A stretch of 6,047 nt of DNA, taken from Planctomycetaceae bacterium. Its GTDB lineage: Bacteria > Planctomycetota > Planctomycetia > Pirellulales > UBA1268. The notes under the pieces are model-generated. The model was not told the DNA's origin. It did no database searches and worked only from the letters and a program-made list of their open reading frames with translations. This document shows positions 1 to 6,047 of this stretch, piece by piece. The translations under genes were made by a program, and so were the position numbers. Numbering within the stretch: position 1 is the first letter of the stretch; the number at the start of each line of letters is the position of its first letter. The stretch spans positions 1 through 6,047 of the forward strand of contig JABHNP010000375.1 of the NCBI GenBank assembly GCA_018694455.1. The letters run 5' to 3'.

Positions 1-189
1 CATACAATCTATTTCGGAACAGACGTGAATGCATTGCAGACAATTGCATCACTCAAAGGTACTACAACGAATATCGTGCAACCACCAAAACTGATTGCCA
101 AGACAACTTATTACTGGCGGGTTGGGGCCACGAAAGAGTTCGATGATGAAGTCCTGTCGCCCACTTGGACTTTTACAACTCGAGAGTGA
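1..189 (+). CDS. C-terminal end of a secreted-type protein with a fibronectin-III-like repeat (5' partial)
   Basis: Frame 1 is open from the window edge to a TGA at 187-189 and gives the last 62 residues of a protein that starts outside the window. The stretch begins with an YFGTD segment, continues through a proline-containing turn, and ends with a YYWRVGA...TWTFTT pattern followed by two residues and the stop. That is the final half of a fibronectin-III-like beta-sandwich repeat. From family knowledge, such repeats close many large extracellular proteins of planctomycetes, such as those carrying LamG, peptidase or adhesion modules. I infer an extracytoplasmic structural or binding role, but the catalytic or anchoring part is not visible, so no function can be assigned. 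No membrane anchor or sorting signal follows the repeat. The next gene, on the opposite strand, ends 188 bases downstream, so this is the last gene of its transcription unit. Confidence 0.72.
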   Translation, partial: HTIYFGTDVNALQTIASLKGTTTNIVQPPKLIAKTTYYWRVGATKEFDDEVLSPTWTFTTRE

Positions 190-377
190 TGCGACGACCT
201 TCAGTCGATTCATGCGGAACGCAGGCAGCGATCTCTGCTCTCGATGGCTGCAATAACTGGGGCAGCACGTGAACCTTCATTACGGCAACAACCTGCTTGC
301 TAGTAAAAACTAATTTATAAACTTGTTCCTGGTAGCCCTAAAGGGCATCAGTACTTGCTGCCGTCTGACTCTGGAGG

Positions 378-1640
378 CTATTCCTCACCCGATTGTTTCC
401 CTGGCTTCGTTGCCGGCTTCTCCACTGACTTTTCCGCTGGCCTCTCCGTAAGATCTCGTCCAGACTTTGCTTTCCCTGAAGCTTTCTTTTCAGTGGTTGC
501 GGCTGACGGTGTCTCCTCTGCTTTTCCTCGAGCATCTCTATTACTTCCGATACCACTTTTACTGCTCTCTTCATTCTTCATTGTTGTGGGTGTCGCCTTG
601 TCCACAGATTCTATTGCGGCCGGGGATTTCCCACCTGTCTTTTTCTTTGGTGGAACGGCAGCAATGACCGTATCCGGCCTTCTTGTTTTTGCTGCTTTCT
701 TTCCCTTTGCTTCGGCATTTACGTTCGAAACAGACTCTGACTTTGAAATTTGACCGTCTTCAAGACTATCGAGCATCTCCTGGAGACCAAGCAACTGTGC
801 ATTAACTGTTTGGGTCGCAGCCCGCACCATTGCCTGCCTATCAGCCTGCGCTCGAGCGGTCGCGTCACTGAATTCCTTTTGTTGGCTCTTCAGCACCTTT
901 GACTGCTCCGCAAAATCTTTTGACCGCTCTTCGAGTGATGCTTCAAGCACACCAATGGCTGTCTTGATTTCTCCAATCATTCGGGCTCGGTCGACTTTTG
1001 TTAACTCCGATTGAATCGCAAGTTTTTTAGCGACATCTTTTCGAACTTCTGCAACATTCTCTGTTGCTTCACCAAGCCGTTGCTCAAGACGAGTGGCAGA
1101 TTTCTTTTGATCATCAAGTTGACCCGATAGCTCCCGCTCAAGACGCAATGCAGTAGCAGCCTGGACTTCGACACCGGCAGCTACGGCGCCCTGCACCTCG
1201 CTAATCCGCTTTAAATTTGCTTCACGTGATGCCTTTACTTCACTCATGGTTTGCTGCAAGGCAATCTTCACTTCAGACTGATTACGAGCAAGTCTCCAGA
1301 GCCCTGTCGTTGCGGCAAATGCAATAAGAGCAACAACAACGCTGAGGGTCATCAGGTTCCGACTAGAATTACCATTGTTCTGAATTTCTTCCTCAAGTCT
1401 GGTCATACGGCGAGCAAATTCTTCCGACTCCCGACGCCGATCTCCGAGGAAATTTTTGAGTTGTCCAGCTGCGTCACGAATCAGCAAAGCTGCCTCTTTT
1501 TGAGAGGGTTCGTCTGGAGGCAGAATCAACTGCTCTTCAGGCTCAGATGCAAGGGACTCGACTTCCGGAGTCTCACTTGCATTTATTTCACCCGGGAGTT
1601 TCTTGTCATTGTCTCGGTCATCATTTGGTGCTTGTATCAT
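378..1640 (-). CDS. Single-pass membrane protein with long coiled coils and a lysine-rich disordered C-terminal tail; function unknown
   Basis: I do not recognise a named family for this 420-residue product. Residues 1-50 are acidic and polar, with many D/E/P. Residues 50-90 are a charged helix containing an RRR run. One hydrophobic segment at about 95-117 is the only membrane span. Residues 120-295 form a long, nearly proline-free helical region rich in A/E/K/Q/R, a predicted coiled coil. Residues 300-420 are low-complexity K/A/S/T/P/E sequence with a PPKKK cluster near 330, resembling disordered histone-H1-like tails. There is no signal peptide, so it should be an inner-membrane protein with its long coiled coil on one face; topology is not decided by the flanking charges. 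The frame extends to a TTG at 1670, but I choose the ATG at 1638-1640 because a GGAG lies 6 bases upstream. It is divergent from the diheme cytochrome gene. A structural, scaffold or envelope-organising role is only a guess. Confidence 0.8.
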   Translation of the reverse strand: MIQAPNDDRDNDKKLPGEINASETPEVESLASEPEEQLILPPDEPSQKEAALLIRDAAGQLKNFLGDRRRESEEFARRMTRLEEEIQNNGNSSRNLMTLSVVVALIAFAATTGLWRLARNQSEVKIALQQTMSEVKASREANLKRISEVQGAVAAGVEVQAATALRLERELSGQLDDQKKSATRLEQRLGEATENVAEVRKDVAKKLAIQSELTKVDRARMIGEIKTAIGVLEASLEERSKDFAEQSKVLKSQQKEFSDATARAQADRQAMVRAATQTVNAQLLGLQEMLDSLEDGQISKSESVSNVNAEAKGKKAAKTRRPDTVIAAVPPKKKTGGKSPAAIESVDKATPTTMKNEESSKSGIGSNRDARGKAEETPSAATTEKKASGKAKSGRDLTERPAEKSVEKPATKPGKQSGEE

Positions 1641-1646
1641 CAACAA

Positions 1647-1650
1647 CTCC
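1647..1650 (-). promoter_or_regulatory. Ribosome binding site deciding the start of the coiled-coil membrane protein
   Basis: Read on the minus strand, GGAG is followed by TTGTTG and then ATG at 1640-1638, a 6-base spacing. The longer alternative start, TTG at 1670, has no comparable motif in front of it and would place this Shine-Dalgarno sequence inside the coding region. Confidence 0.65.
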
Positions 1651-1710
1651 AGACGGAATAAGACCGTCAAACATTTGGTACTCTAGGCAATATCACTGGA
1701 CTAAGGCCAC

Positions 1711-1738
1711 TTCCGACCATCCTATAAGAGTATCGGAA
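1711..1738. repeat. Spaced inverted repeat in the divergent intergenic region
   Basis: TTCCGA at 1711-1716 is matched by its exact reverse complement TCGGAA at 1733-1738, with a 16-base spacer that contains a TATAAG (1723-1728). The arms are 22 bases apart start to start, about two helical turns, which would suit a dimeric regulator bound between two divergent genes. The arms are only 6 bases long and such pairs are expected by chance, so this is a weak candidate operator. Confidence 0.25.
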
Positions 1739-1755
1739 AGCGGGGGCTACCAACC

Positions 1756-1767
1756 AGAGTCGACTCT
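1756..1767. repeat. 12-base perfect palindrome between divergent genes
   Basis: AGAGTCGACTCT is its own reverse complement and does not extend further on either side. It lies 116 bases before the start of the coiled-coil protein gene and 150 bases before the start of the diheme cytochrome gene, where a shared operator could sit. The rest of the 276-base intergenic stretch (1641-1916) shows no convincing sigma-70-type promoter, RNA gene or terminator to my eye. One perfect 12-base palindrome is expected about once in several kilobases of random sequence, so the location is the only added weight. Confidence 0.25.
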
Positions 1768-1900
1768 TCAGGAAACAGAGCATAAACTATCAGGGAGTTG
1801 GATTTACCCCCTTCAAAATGGGACTAAATTCATCGCATTCAACCAAGCTTGCCTAGATGATCCCACTTCAAAGCATGCAGCGCATATACTGCCTTTGTAT

Positions 1901-1907
1901 GAAGGAG
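1901..1907 (+). promoter_or_regulatory. Ribosome binding site deciding the start of the diheme cytochrome gene
   Basis: GAAGGAG lies 9 bases before the ATG at 1917. The open frame continues upstream to ATG codons at 1857, 1875 and 1899. The 1899 ATG directly abuts this motif and cannot use it, and the earlier ones would place a non-signal-like stretch before the export signal. The start at 1917 puts the signal peptide at the true N-terminus. Confidence 0.7.
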
Positions 1908-1916
1908 AACTCAAAC

Positions 1917-3185
1917 ATGAACGTGTCCACATTTTTTGCTCGAGCGGATCGCACAACTCGAGCATCTTTTGCTGTCCGCATCTGCTGTTTCACACTTGTT
2001 ACAGTTTTATTGACCTTCTCATCAGCGAGTGTGCGCGGTGAACAGGTTTTGCTTGGAGATCCTGCTCTCACTTCTGGAGTTCCTGGTAGTGGGCCGATTT
2101 CTGTACCTCAAATCGAAACATGGTTAGACGACGAACACAACTTTACTGAACTCACGCCAGTTCTTCCACTTGGTCTTTCACAAGGCACAAGCCAAATTAC
2201 CGGTCTCAATGAGAATCCACTGACTCGCGCGAAAATTGAGCTCGGTCGTCAACTTTATTTCGATCCAAGACTGTCAGTTGATTCCACAGTGAGTTGTGCA
2301 AGTTGCCATGATCCATCCATGGGATATACAGCTCAAACAAAAACTGGGATCGGAATTAAAGGACAGGCAGGAGGACGAAACTCACCAGTTTCATTCAATC
2401 GCATACTCTCTGACAAACAATTCTGGGACGGCCGAGCTGGTTCTCTTGAAGAACAGGCTATCGGACCAATTGCGAATCCAATTGAAATGGGATTCACTCA
2501 TGAAGGCGTTGTAAAACGCTTGGCAAGCATGCCAGTCTACGCAAAACAATTCGAAAAGATTTTTGGTTCCTTGACAATCGATACCGTCGGAAAAGCTATT
2601 GCTGCCTTCGAACGTGTTCTGGTGACTGCTCCATCACCATATGACTACAACGAGCAGTGGCGAGCGTTTAAAGATCTCGAACCAGAAGACCTTGAAGACG
2701 ACCCGGAGTTAGCAGAACTCTATGCAGAAGCTGCCGCAGGCATAAAATCGCACCCTATGAGCGATTCAGCAAAACGTGGCAGAGAGATATTCTTTACCGA
2801 AAAAGGTAATTGCACTGCGTGCCATGTTGGAGCAAATCTTGCTGATGAGAAATATCACAACATTGGCGTCGGTATGGATCAAGAAAATCCGGATGCAGGA
2901 CGTCATGTAGTAACAAAAGAACTTGTAGACACCGGTGCGTTCAAAACACCTACTGTCCGTAATGTTGCTCTCACGGCACCGTATATGCACGATGGTTCAA
3001 TGGCTACGCTCGAGGAAGTTGTTGAGTGGTACGACAAGGGGGGACACCCCAGCAAGCACCTGAGTTCTAAAATCCGACCATTGAAACTCACGGATCAGGA
3101 ACAGGCTGATCTTGTTGAATTTATGAAAGCATGTACGGGACCGACCCCACCTGTTGAAACCAGCCGGCTCCCTGCTGACGCGTGA
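1917..3185 (+). CDS. Exported diheme c-type cytochrome of the MauG / cytochrome c peroxidase family, MauG-like ligand pattern
   Basis: The 422-residue product starts with a signal peptide: several arginines, a hydrophobic core at about 21-34, then SSA-SVRG-EQ, so it should act outside the cytoplasmic membrane. Two heme-c sites are visible: CASCH (C127, C130, H131) after an LYFDPRLS-like segment, and CTACH (C299, C302, H303). The family core is present: RNSP at 154-157, FWDGRA with W170, EEQ with Q180, P184, and E190 in NPIEMG. W, Q, P and E have the same spacing as the conserved Trp93, Gln103, Pro107 and Glu113 of MauG. Near the C-terminus, PYMHDGS (H358) is followed 14 residues later by Y372, where classical peroxidases have the methionine ligand of the high-potential heme and MauG has Tyr294. 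The distal histidine of classical peroxidases is not seen. An acidic insert at about 250-275 lengthens the inter-domain linker. It may reduce peroxide or oxidise a partner protein; no mau-type substrate gene is in view. Confidence 0.93.
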   Translation: MNVSTFFARADRTTRASFAVRICCFTLVTVLLTFSSASVRGEQVLLGDPALTSGVPGSGPISVPQIETWLDDEHNFTELTPVLPLGLSQGTSQITGLNENPLTRAKIELGRQLYFDPRLSVDSTVSCASCHDPSMGYTAQTKTGIGIKGQAGGRNSPVSFNRILSDKQFWDGRAGSLEEQAIGPIANPIEMGFTHEGVVKRLASMPVYAKQFEKIFGSLTIDTVGKAIAAFERVLVTAPSPYDYNEQWRAFKDLEPEDLEDDPELAELYAEAAAGIKSHPMSDSAKRGREIFFTEKGNCTACHVGANLADEKYHNIGVGMDQENPDAGRHVVTKELVDTGAFKTPTVRNVALTAPYMHDGSMATLEEVVEWYDKGGHPSKHLSSKIRPLKLTDQEQADLVEFMKACTGPTPPVETSRLPADA

Positions 3186-3331
3186 CAGATGAGATAACAC
3201 GTCGCGTTGATTCTCAGGTTGAAAAATCTCGCATTATATCCGCCTGATAACTAGCATTTCAGGTTATGGTGTGATGCAACATATCAGCGAATATTATCGA
3301 GCAGCAATTATATAGAACGCCGAATGAAGCC

Positions 3332-3997
3332 ATGACTGATGAGCCCAACCCAGAGCAGCCAGTGCAGCAGATTCAACATTCATCCGCAACAGCTCGCATA
3401 CCCGATGAAATTGGACGGGGAGTCTTCGCTACCGCGGTGATCGTGCTTCACGGAGTCCACGAATACACCATAGATTTTGTCCAGTCGCTCGCTCGTCCTA
3501 ATCGGGTCGCAGCGAGAATCATACTTCCACCAGCCGTGGCAAACCAATTTGTACTCGCTTTGGAACAAGCACTTGAGAAATACCAGTCTTCTTTTGGTGG
3601 GATACCGCACGAACCAAATCCCTCCCAGCAGGCCCAACGTCTACCGTCCGAGAAAAACACTGCTCCCTCTGACAACCTACAAACCGAAGGCATCACAACC
3701 GCAAAAACAACTGCTGAGAATAGTACTTCAAAGGCCCCATCCCCCACATCGAATTCACCAAACTCAACACAGCCTGCACCAATCGCTGACATCTACGACA
3801 ACCTGAAACTTCCCGACGATATGCTTGGTGGTGTCTATGCAAACATGGCTTCGATCTCTCACACTGGCAGTGAGTTCTGCTTCGATTTTATTACACAATT
3901 TTTCCCAAGATCTGCAGTCACAGCTCGAGTTTACATGGCCGCACCCCGCGTGCCCGAATTACTGAACTCATTAAAACGATCAATCGATGCCAAATGA
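3332..3997 (+). CDS. Tandem DUF3467 protein with low-complexity linker
   Basis: The 221-residue protein contains two copies of a small DUF3467-type domain. The first, at about 23-91, has VFATAVIVLHGVHEYTIDF, then VAARIILPP and a helix ending in LEKYQSSFGGI, the classic end of the family. The second, at about 160-221, has VYANMASISHTGSEFCFDF and then VTARVYMAAP and a final helix. The two copies align over 62 residues without a gap, with 13 identities by hand count. Residues 92-152 between them are rich in S, T, P, N and Q and are probably disordered. There is no signal peptide or membrane segment, so it should be cytoplasmic. DUF3467 has no established biochemical role that I can state. The ATG at 3332 has no clear Shine-Dalgarno sequence; no better in-frame start precedes domain 1. 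It lies 146 bases after the cytochrome gene and converges on the glycosyltransferase gene. Confidence 0.85.
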   Translation: MTDEPNPEQPVQQIQHSSATARIPDEIGRGVFATAVIVLHGVHEYTIDFVQSLARPNRVAARIILPPAVANQFVLALEQALEKYQSSFGGIPHEPNPSQQAQRLPSEKNTAPSDNLQTEGITTAKTTAENSTSKAPSPTSNSPNSTQPAPIADIYDNLKLPDDMLGGVYANMASISHTGSEFCFDFITQFFPRSAVTARVYMAAPRVPELLNSLKRSIDAK

Positions 3998-4042
3998 GTG
4001 AGTCCCATCCACATACAGTGAAACAAACAGGTGTGATCGAGT

Positions 4043-4087
4043 GCTTCCCAGAAGCCGCTTGATATCCAAAGTCTGTGCGATGGCACA
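4043..4087. terminator. Two short hairpins between convergent genes, possible weak terminators
   Basis: In the 121-base gap between the convergent DUF3467 and glycosyltransferase genes there are two small perfect stems. The first is GCTTC/GAAGC (4043-4047 and 4051-4055) with a 3-base loop. The second is TGTGC/GCACA (4074-4078 and 4083-4087) with a 4-base loop. Neither is followed by a run of T on either strand, so they do not meet the usual intrinsic-terminator pattern; position is the main argument. Confidence 0.2.
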
Positions 4088-4118
4088 AAGAACGGCCTGC
4101 TGACTCAACATACTCTGT

Positions 4119-5978
4119 CTACGCAATTTTAATCGGAATTCGATTGTTCTCTTTTTTAAGAGAGTCATGATTCTCTAGCAAATAATCAACTGCACGAGCA
4201 AAAGCAGGAACTTCCTTGAGACTCAGGACTGTTGATTCCAAATCAGCGATTTTCATTCTTCTCTGCATACGCCCACGAAATTCGGGTTCATCAATCATCC
4301 GGCAACAGACGTCAAGAAAATCTGCTTCATTTCGAGTAACCAATTCTTCAAGTCCAACTTTGTTCAAAAGATAAGCCGTCGACAAATTATAAAACCGATT
4401 GCCAGCCAACGTCACAACGGGCAACCTGAGCGTGAGCAGGTCAACGGCCGTGTTGTAGCCTCCGAAGGGATGTGCATCGATTGCAAAGTGTGCTTTTTCT
4501 AGAGACTGCATGTACCGCTGAAATTCAAAGTTTGGCATTACAACCGTCTGCTCTGATCCAAGTATGTTTTCAACAGCTCGCTTGAGCGGCACATACCCGT
4601 TACCAAGTACCGCCCCACCTGGGAAAAAGTGAAACTTGACCGGCGTCTTCACTTTTTCCGAGATGACTTTGAGGCGATTGAGATGATCACTGTTTATTTT
4701 TTGACCACTCCAAGTGCAATTGATAATGATTGCGTTATCATCAAGCGTTGGGTATTCCAATTGGTACTCTAGCGGCACTGGCGCCTGCGCACACCCAGGA
4801 ATTAAAACAAGACGCTCGGAATAATGCTCACTCGCACGGTCAACGACTTCAGTGTCTTGACCACCAATCCAGTAGTCAATTTTAGCTCCAAACGTACTCA
4901 CCGGATGCCCGTAATTGCTTATCTGAATTGGCGCAATACGCATGTTTGCAAGAATAATGCTTTCGATACTCATTCCAATATCTGGAAAATACGCCATCGC
5001 AAAATCATTCGGGTCGACCGCCGACAGGTCGTCTGCTTTTTCTGAGGCGTTGTAATACCGAACTTCACTAAAAACTTCTGTATCAAGATCCTCCCGAGGT
5101 CGTCCTAGATGCACAAGTACTAGTTCGTGCTCTTTCGCCAACTCTCTTACGAACGGATGCTGCGACCTGTAAACACTCTGACGAGGAAACCACATCGACG
5201 AGAGCACGCCTATTTTTTTTGGTTTTGGCGCATTGACAACTTGCTTTTGGCAAAGAGGCGTTGCCTGAAACAGCCGATTGACACGCTGCTTTACTAAATA
5301 ATCTTTTTCGTTATCGATATACGTCGCACCAAAATATGCATGATGGGTGAATGAGTTGATTCCAATTAAGCGATCGTCTTCGAATGTAATATGCTCACGT
5401 AGATGGGCAAGAGTCTCTGGATCAGATGGACCGGTACGGTACATTTCAAGAAAACAAAAGTACCACTGAGTTGCTAACTGAGGACTAGTTGCAAAAAGTA
5501 ATCGGCGATCGATCTTGACACGATTTCGACCCGAGTAGAGAGACAGTAGTTTCGTGTAATTTCGTTGCTGCCTTAAAAGAACCTGGACAAATGGGTCTGT
5601 TGTTCGGAAATCGCTCATTGCAACGACATTCCCAATCACCGCATTGAGGTCAATGAACTTCGCCGCATACTGCTCCGGCAAGATAAATTCTTCTTGAGTC
5701 ATGTAATAGAGAAACTGCTTCACAAAGCGATTGATTGCAGCCTGACTTTCATCTTCGAGATGATAGTACGTCACATCTCGAAAGTGTGTCAGAACGGCTA
5801 GAAACTGCGCTGCCATCTGCGTGTACTCACCAGCATGATAGTGCTGCACAAGCCTCGCTGCATCAAAACCCAGAAGCGGGCTACCTGCCGCAGGAACACC
5901 TACAACATTCTGCTGATGAGGAGCCGGCACCTGAGAATTTTCTGACGCCCCTTGATTGTTATTCGACACCGGTGACAT
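4119..5978 (-). CDS. GT41 family glycosyltransferase, HMW1C-like (cytoplasmic protein glycosyltransferase)
   Basis: The 619-residue protein matches the length and layout of HMW1C-type enzymes (about 620 residues). Residues 1-35 are a polar N/Q/P-rich leader, and about 40-245 are an all-helical domain. A GT-B pair of Rossmann halves follows, at about 254-400 and 410-600. Seen motifs are SVYRSQ (268-273), FPDIGMS (331-337), ANMRIAPIQ...YGHPVST (344-362), SERLVLIPGC (387-396), a lysine in GQKINS (K427), HFFPGG (450-455), LKRAV (465-469), YM at 489-490, and HPFGGYNTAVD (503-513) with N509 and D513. K427, N509 and D513 fall where HMW1C has its nucleotide-sugar-binding Lys, Asn and Asp. HMW1C enzymes transfer glucose or galactose from UDP-sugars to asparagine in NX(S/T) sites; related OGTs modify Ser/Thr with GlcNAc. 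Sugar and target here are unknown. No signal peptide or membrane span, so cytoplasmic. The ATG at 5978 has GGAG 6 bases upstream. No adhesin or TpsB-type transporter is adjacent in view. Confidence 0.9.
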   Translation of the reverse strand: MSPVSNNNQGASENSQVPAPHQQNVVGVPAAGSPLLGFDAARLVQHYHAGEYTQMAAQFLAVLTHFRDVTYYHLEDESQAAINRFVKQFLYYMTQEEFILPEQYAAKFIDLNAVIGNVVAMSDFRTTDPFVQVLLRQQRNYTKLLSLYSGRNRVKIDRRLLFATSPQLATQWYFCFLEMYRTGPSDPETLAHLREHITFEDDRLIGINSFTHHAYFGATYIDNEKDYLVKQRVNRLFQATPLCQKQVVNAPKPKKIGVLSSMWFPRQSVYRSQHPFVRELAKEHELVLVHLGRPREDLDTEVFSEVRYYNASEKADDLSAVDPNDFAMAYFPDIGMSIESIILANMRIAPIQISNYGHPVSTFGAKIDYWIGGQDTEVVDRASEHYSERLVLIPGCAQAPVPLEYQLEYPTLDDNAIIINCTWSGQKINSDHLNRLKVISEKVKTPVKFHFFPGGAVLGNGYVPLKRAVENILGSEQTVVMPNFEFQRYMQSLEKAHFAIDAHPFGGYNTAVDLLTLRLPVVTLAGNRFYNLSTAYLLNKVGLEELVTRNEADFLDVCCRMIDEPEFRGRMQRRMKIADLESTVLSLKEVPAFARAVDYLLENHDSLKKENNRIPIKIA

Positions 5979-5984
5979 CTATCT

Positions 5985-5988
5985 CTCC
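5985..5988 (-). promoter_or_regulatory. Ribosome binding site of the GT41 glycosyltransferase gene
   Basis: On the minus strand GGAG is followed by AGATAG and the ATG at 5978-5976, a 6-base spacing. Stop codons in the same frame just upstream rule out a longer start, so the full N-terminus is present. Confidence 0.7.
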
Positions 5989-5998
5989 ACTTTAGCCA

Positions 5999-6046
5999 CT
6001 ATTTAACAGCACAAGTCTTCTTGCGAACGCGTAGTTTTAACACAAC
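5999..6046 (-). CDS. Possible C-terminal tail of an upstream minus-strand gene (5' partial)
   Basis: One minus-strand frame entering from the right edge stays open for 15 codons, giving a basic tail (VVLKLRVRKKTCAVK), and stops with TAG at 5999-6001, 20 bases before the glycosyltransferase start. If real, the two genes would be close enough to be co-transcribed. Fifteen open codons are not evidence of a gene, and the stretch may equally be the promoter region of the glycosyltransferase. Confidence 0.15.
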   Translation of the reverse strand, partial: VVLKLRVRKKTCAVK

Positions 6047-6047
6047 C

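Noticed and set aside
335..346. GCCC/GGGC hairpin between the Fn3 fragment and the coiled-coil gene as a terminator
   Set aside because: The stem is only 4 bases with a 4-base loop and no T run follows directly on either strand.
355..753. 132-codon plus-strand open frame opposite the C-terminal tail of the coiled-coil protein
   Set aside because: Its F/S/A-rich, apparently hydrophobic product is the complement of lysine-rich codons; it is a shadow of the minus-strand gene.
1641..1670. TTG start 10 codons upstream for the coiled-coil protein
   Set aside because: The strong GGAG motif 6 bases before the internal ATG at 1640 gives a better start, and the extra residues add no domain.
1547..2041. 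164-codon plus-strand open frame spanning the divergent intergenic region
   Set aside because: It starts inside the antisense of the coiled-coil gene and ends inside the cytochrome's signal peptide, has no ribosome binding site, and its product is irregular H/S/C-rich sequence with no domain.
3243..3267. CCTGA/TCAGG and ATAAC/GTTAT pairings after the cytochrome gene, as terminator or pseudoknot
   Set aside because: The two 5-base pairings cross one another and share bases, no T run follows, and pairs this short arise readily by chance.
3292..3314. TATTAT and TATATA as -10 boxes for the DUF3467 gene
   Set aside because: No acceptable -35 element lies 16-18 bases upstream of either; AT-rich hexamers alone are not evidence.
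3448..3792. 114-codon minus-strand open frame inside the DUF3467 gene
   Set aside because: It lies wholly inside a gene with recognisable duplicated domains, and its own product has no recognisable features.

Overview
The window looks like an ordinary stretch of bacterial chromosome, most likely from a member of the Planctomycetota. The clues are indirect: the left-edge protein fragment ends in a fibronectin-III-like repeat with the YYWRV...W-TFTT wording common in secreted planctomycete proteins, a two-heme MauG/CCP-type cytochrome and a DUF3467 protein are present, and the base composition is intermediate. There is no rRNA, tRNA, CRISPR array, insertion sequence or phage gene. The taxonomic call is an inference; no marker gene is in view.

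Layout from left to right. (1) Positions 1-189 are the 3' end of a plus-strand gene for a probably extracellular Fn3-like protein. (2) Positions 378-1640, minus strand, encode a single-pass membrane protein with long coiled coils and a lysine-rich disordered tail; it converges on the fragment at 1-189. (3) Positions 1641-1916 are a 276-base divergent intergenic region with a 12-base perfect palindrome and a spaced inverted repeat. (4) Positions 1917-3185, plus strand, encode an exported diheme c-type cytochrome of the MauG/cytochrome c peroxidase family; its residue pattern points to the MauG-like branch. (5) Positions 3332-3997, plus strand, encode a protein made of two DUF3467 domains joined by a low-complexity linker. 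(6) Positions 4119-5978, minus strand, encode a 619-residue family GT41 glycosyltransferase, closer in layout to the HMW1C cytoplasmic N-glycosyltransferases than to TPR-type OGTs.

The five genes do not form an obvious operon or pathway. Two pairs are convergent, one is divergent, and the two neighbouring plus-strand genes are separated by 146 bases. I see no evidence of a dedicated new system. The points most worth following are the tyrosine at the MauG-type axial-ligand position of the diheme protein, the stand-alone HMW1C-like glycosyltransferase with changes at two expected active-site positions, and the internal duplication of DUF3467.

Three of the four complete genes have a clear GGAG-type ribosome binding site 6-9 bases before an ATG. 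This moves two starts inward from the longest open frame (to 1640 and to 1917).
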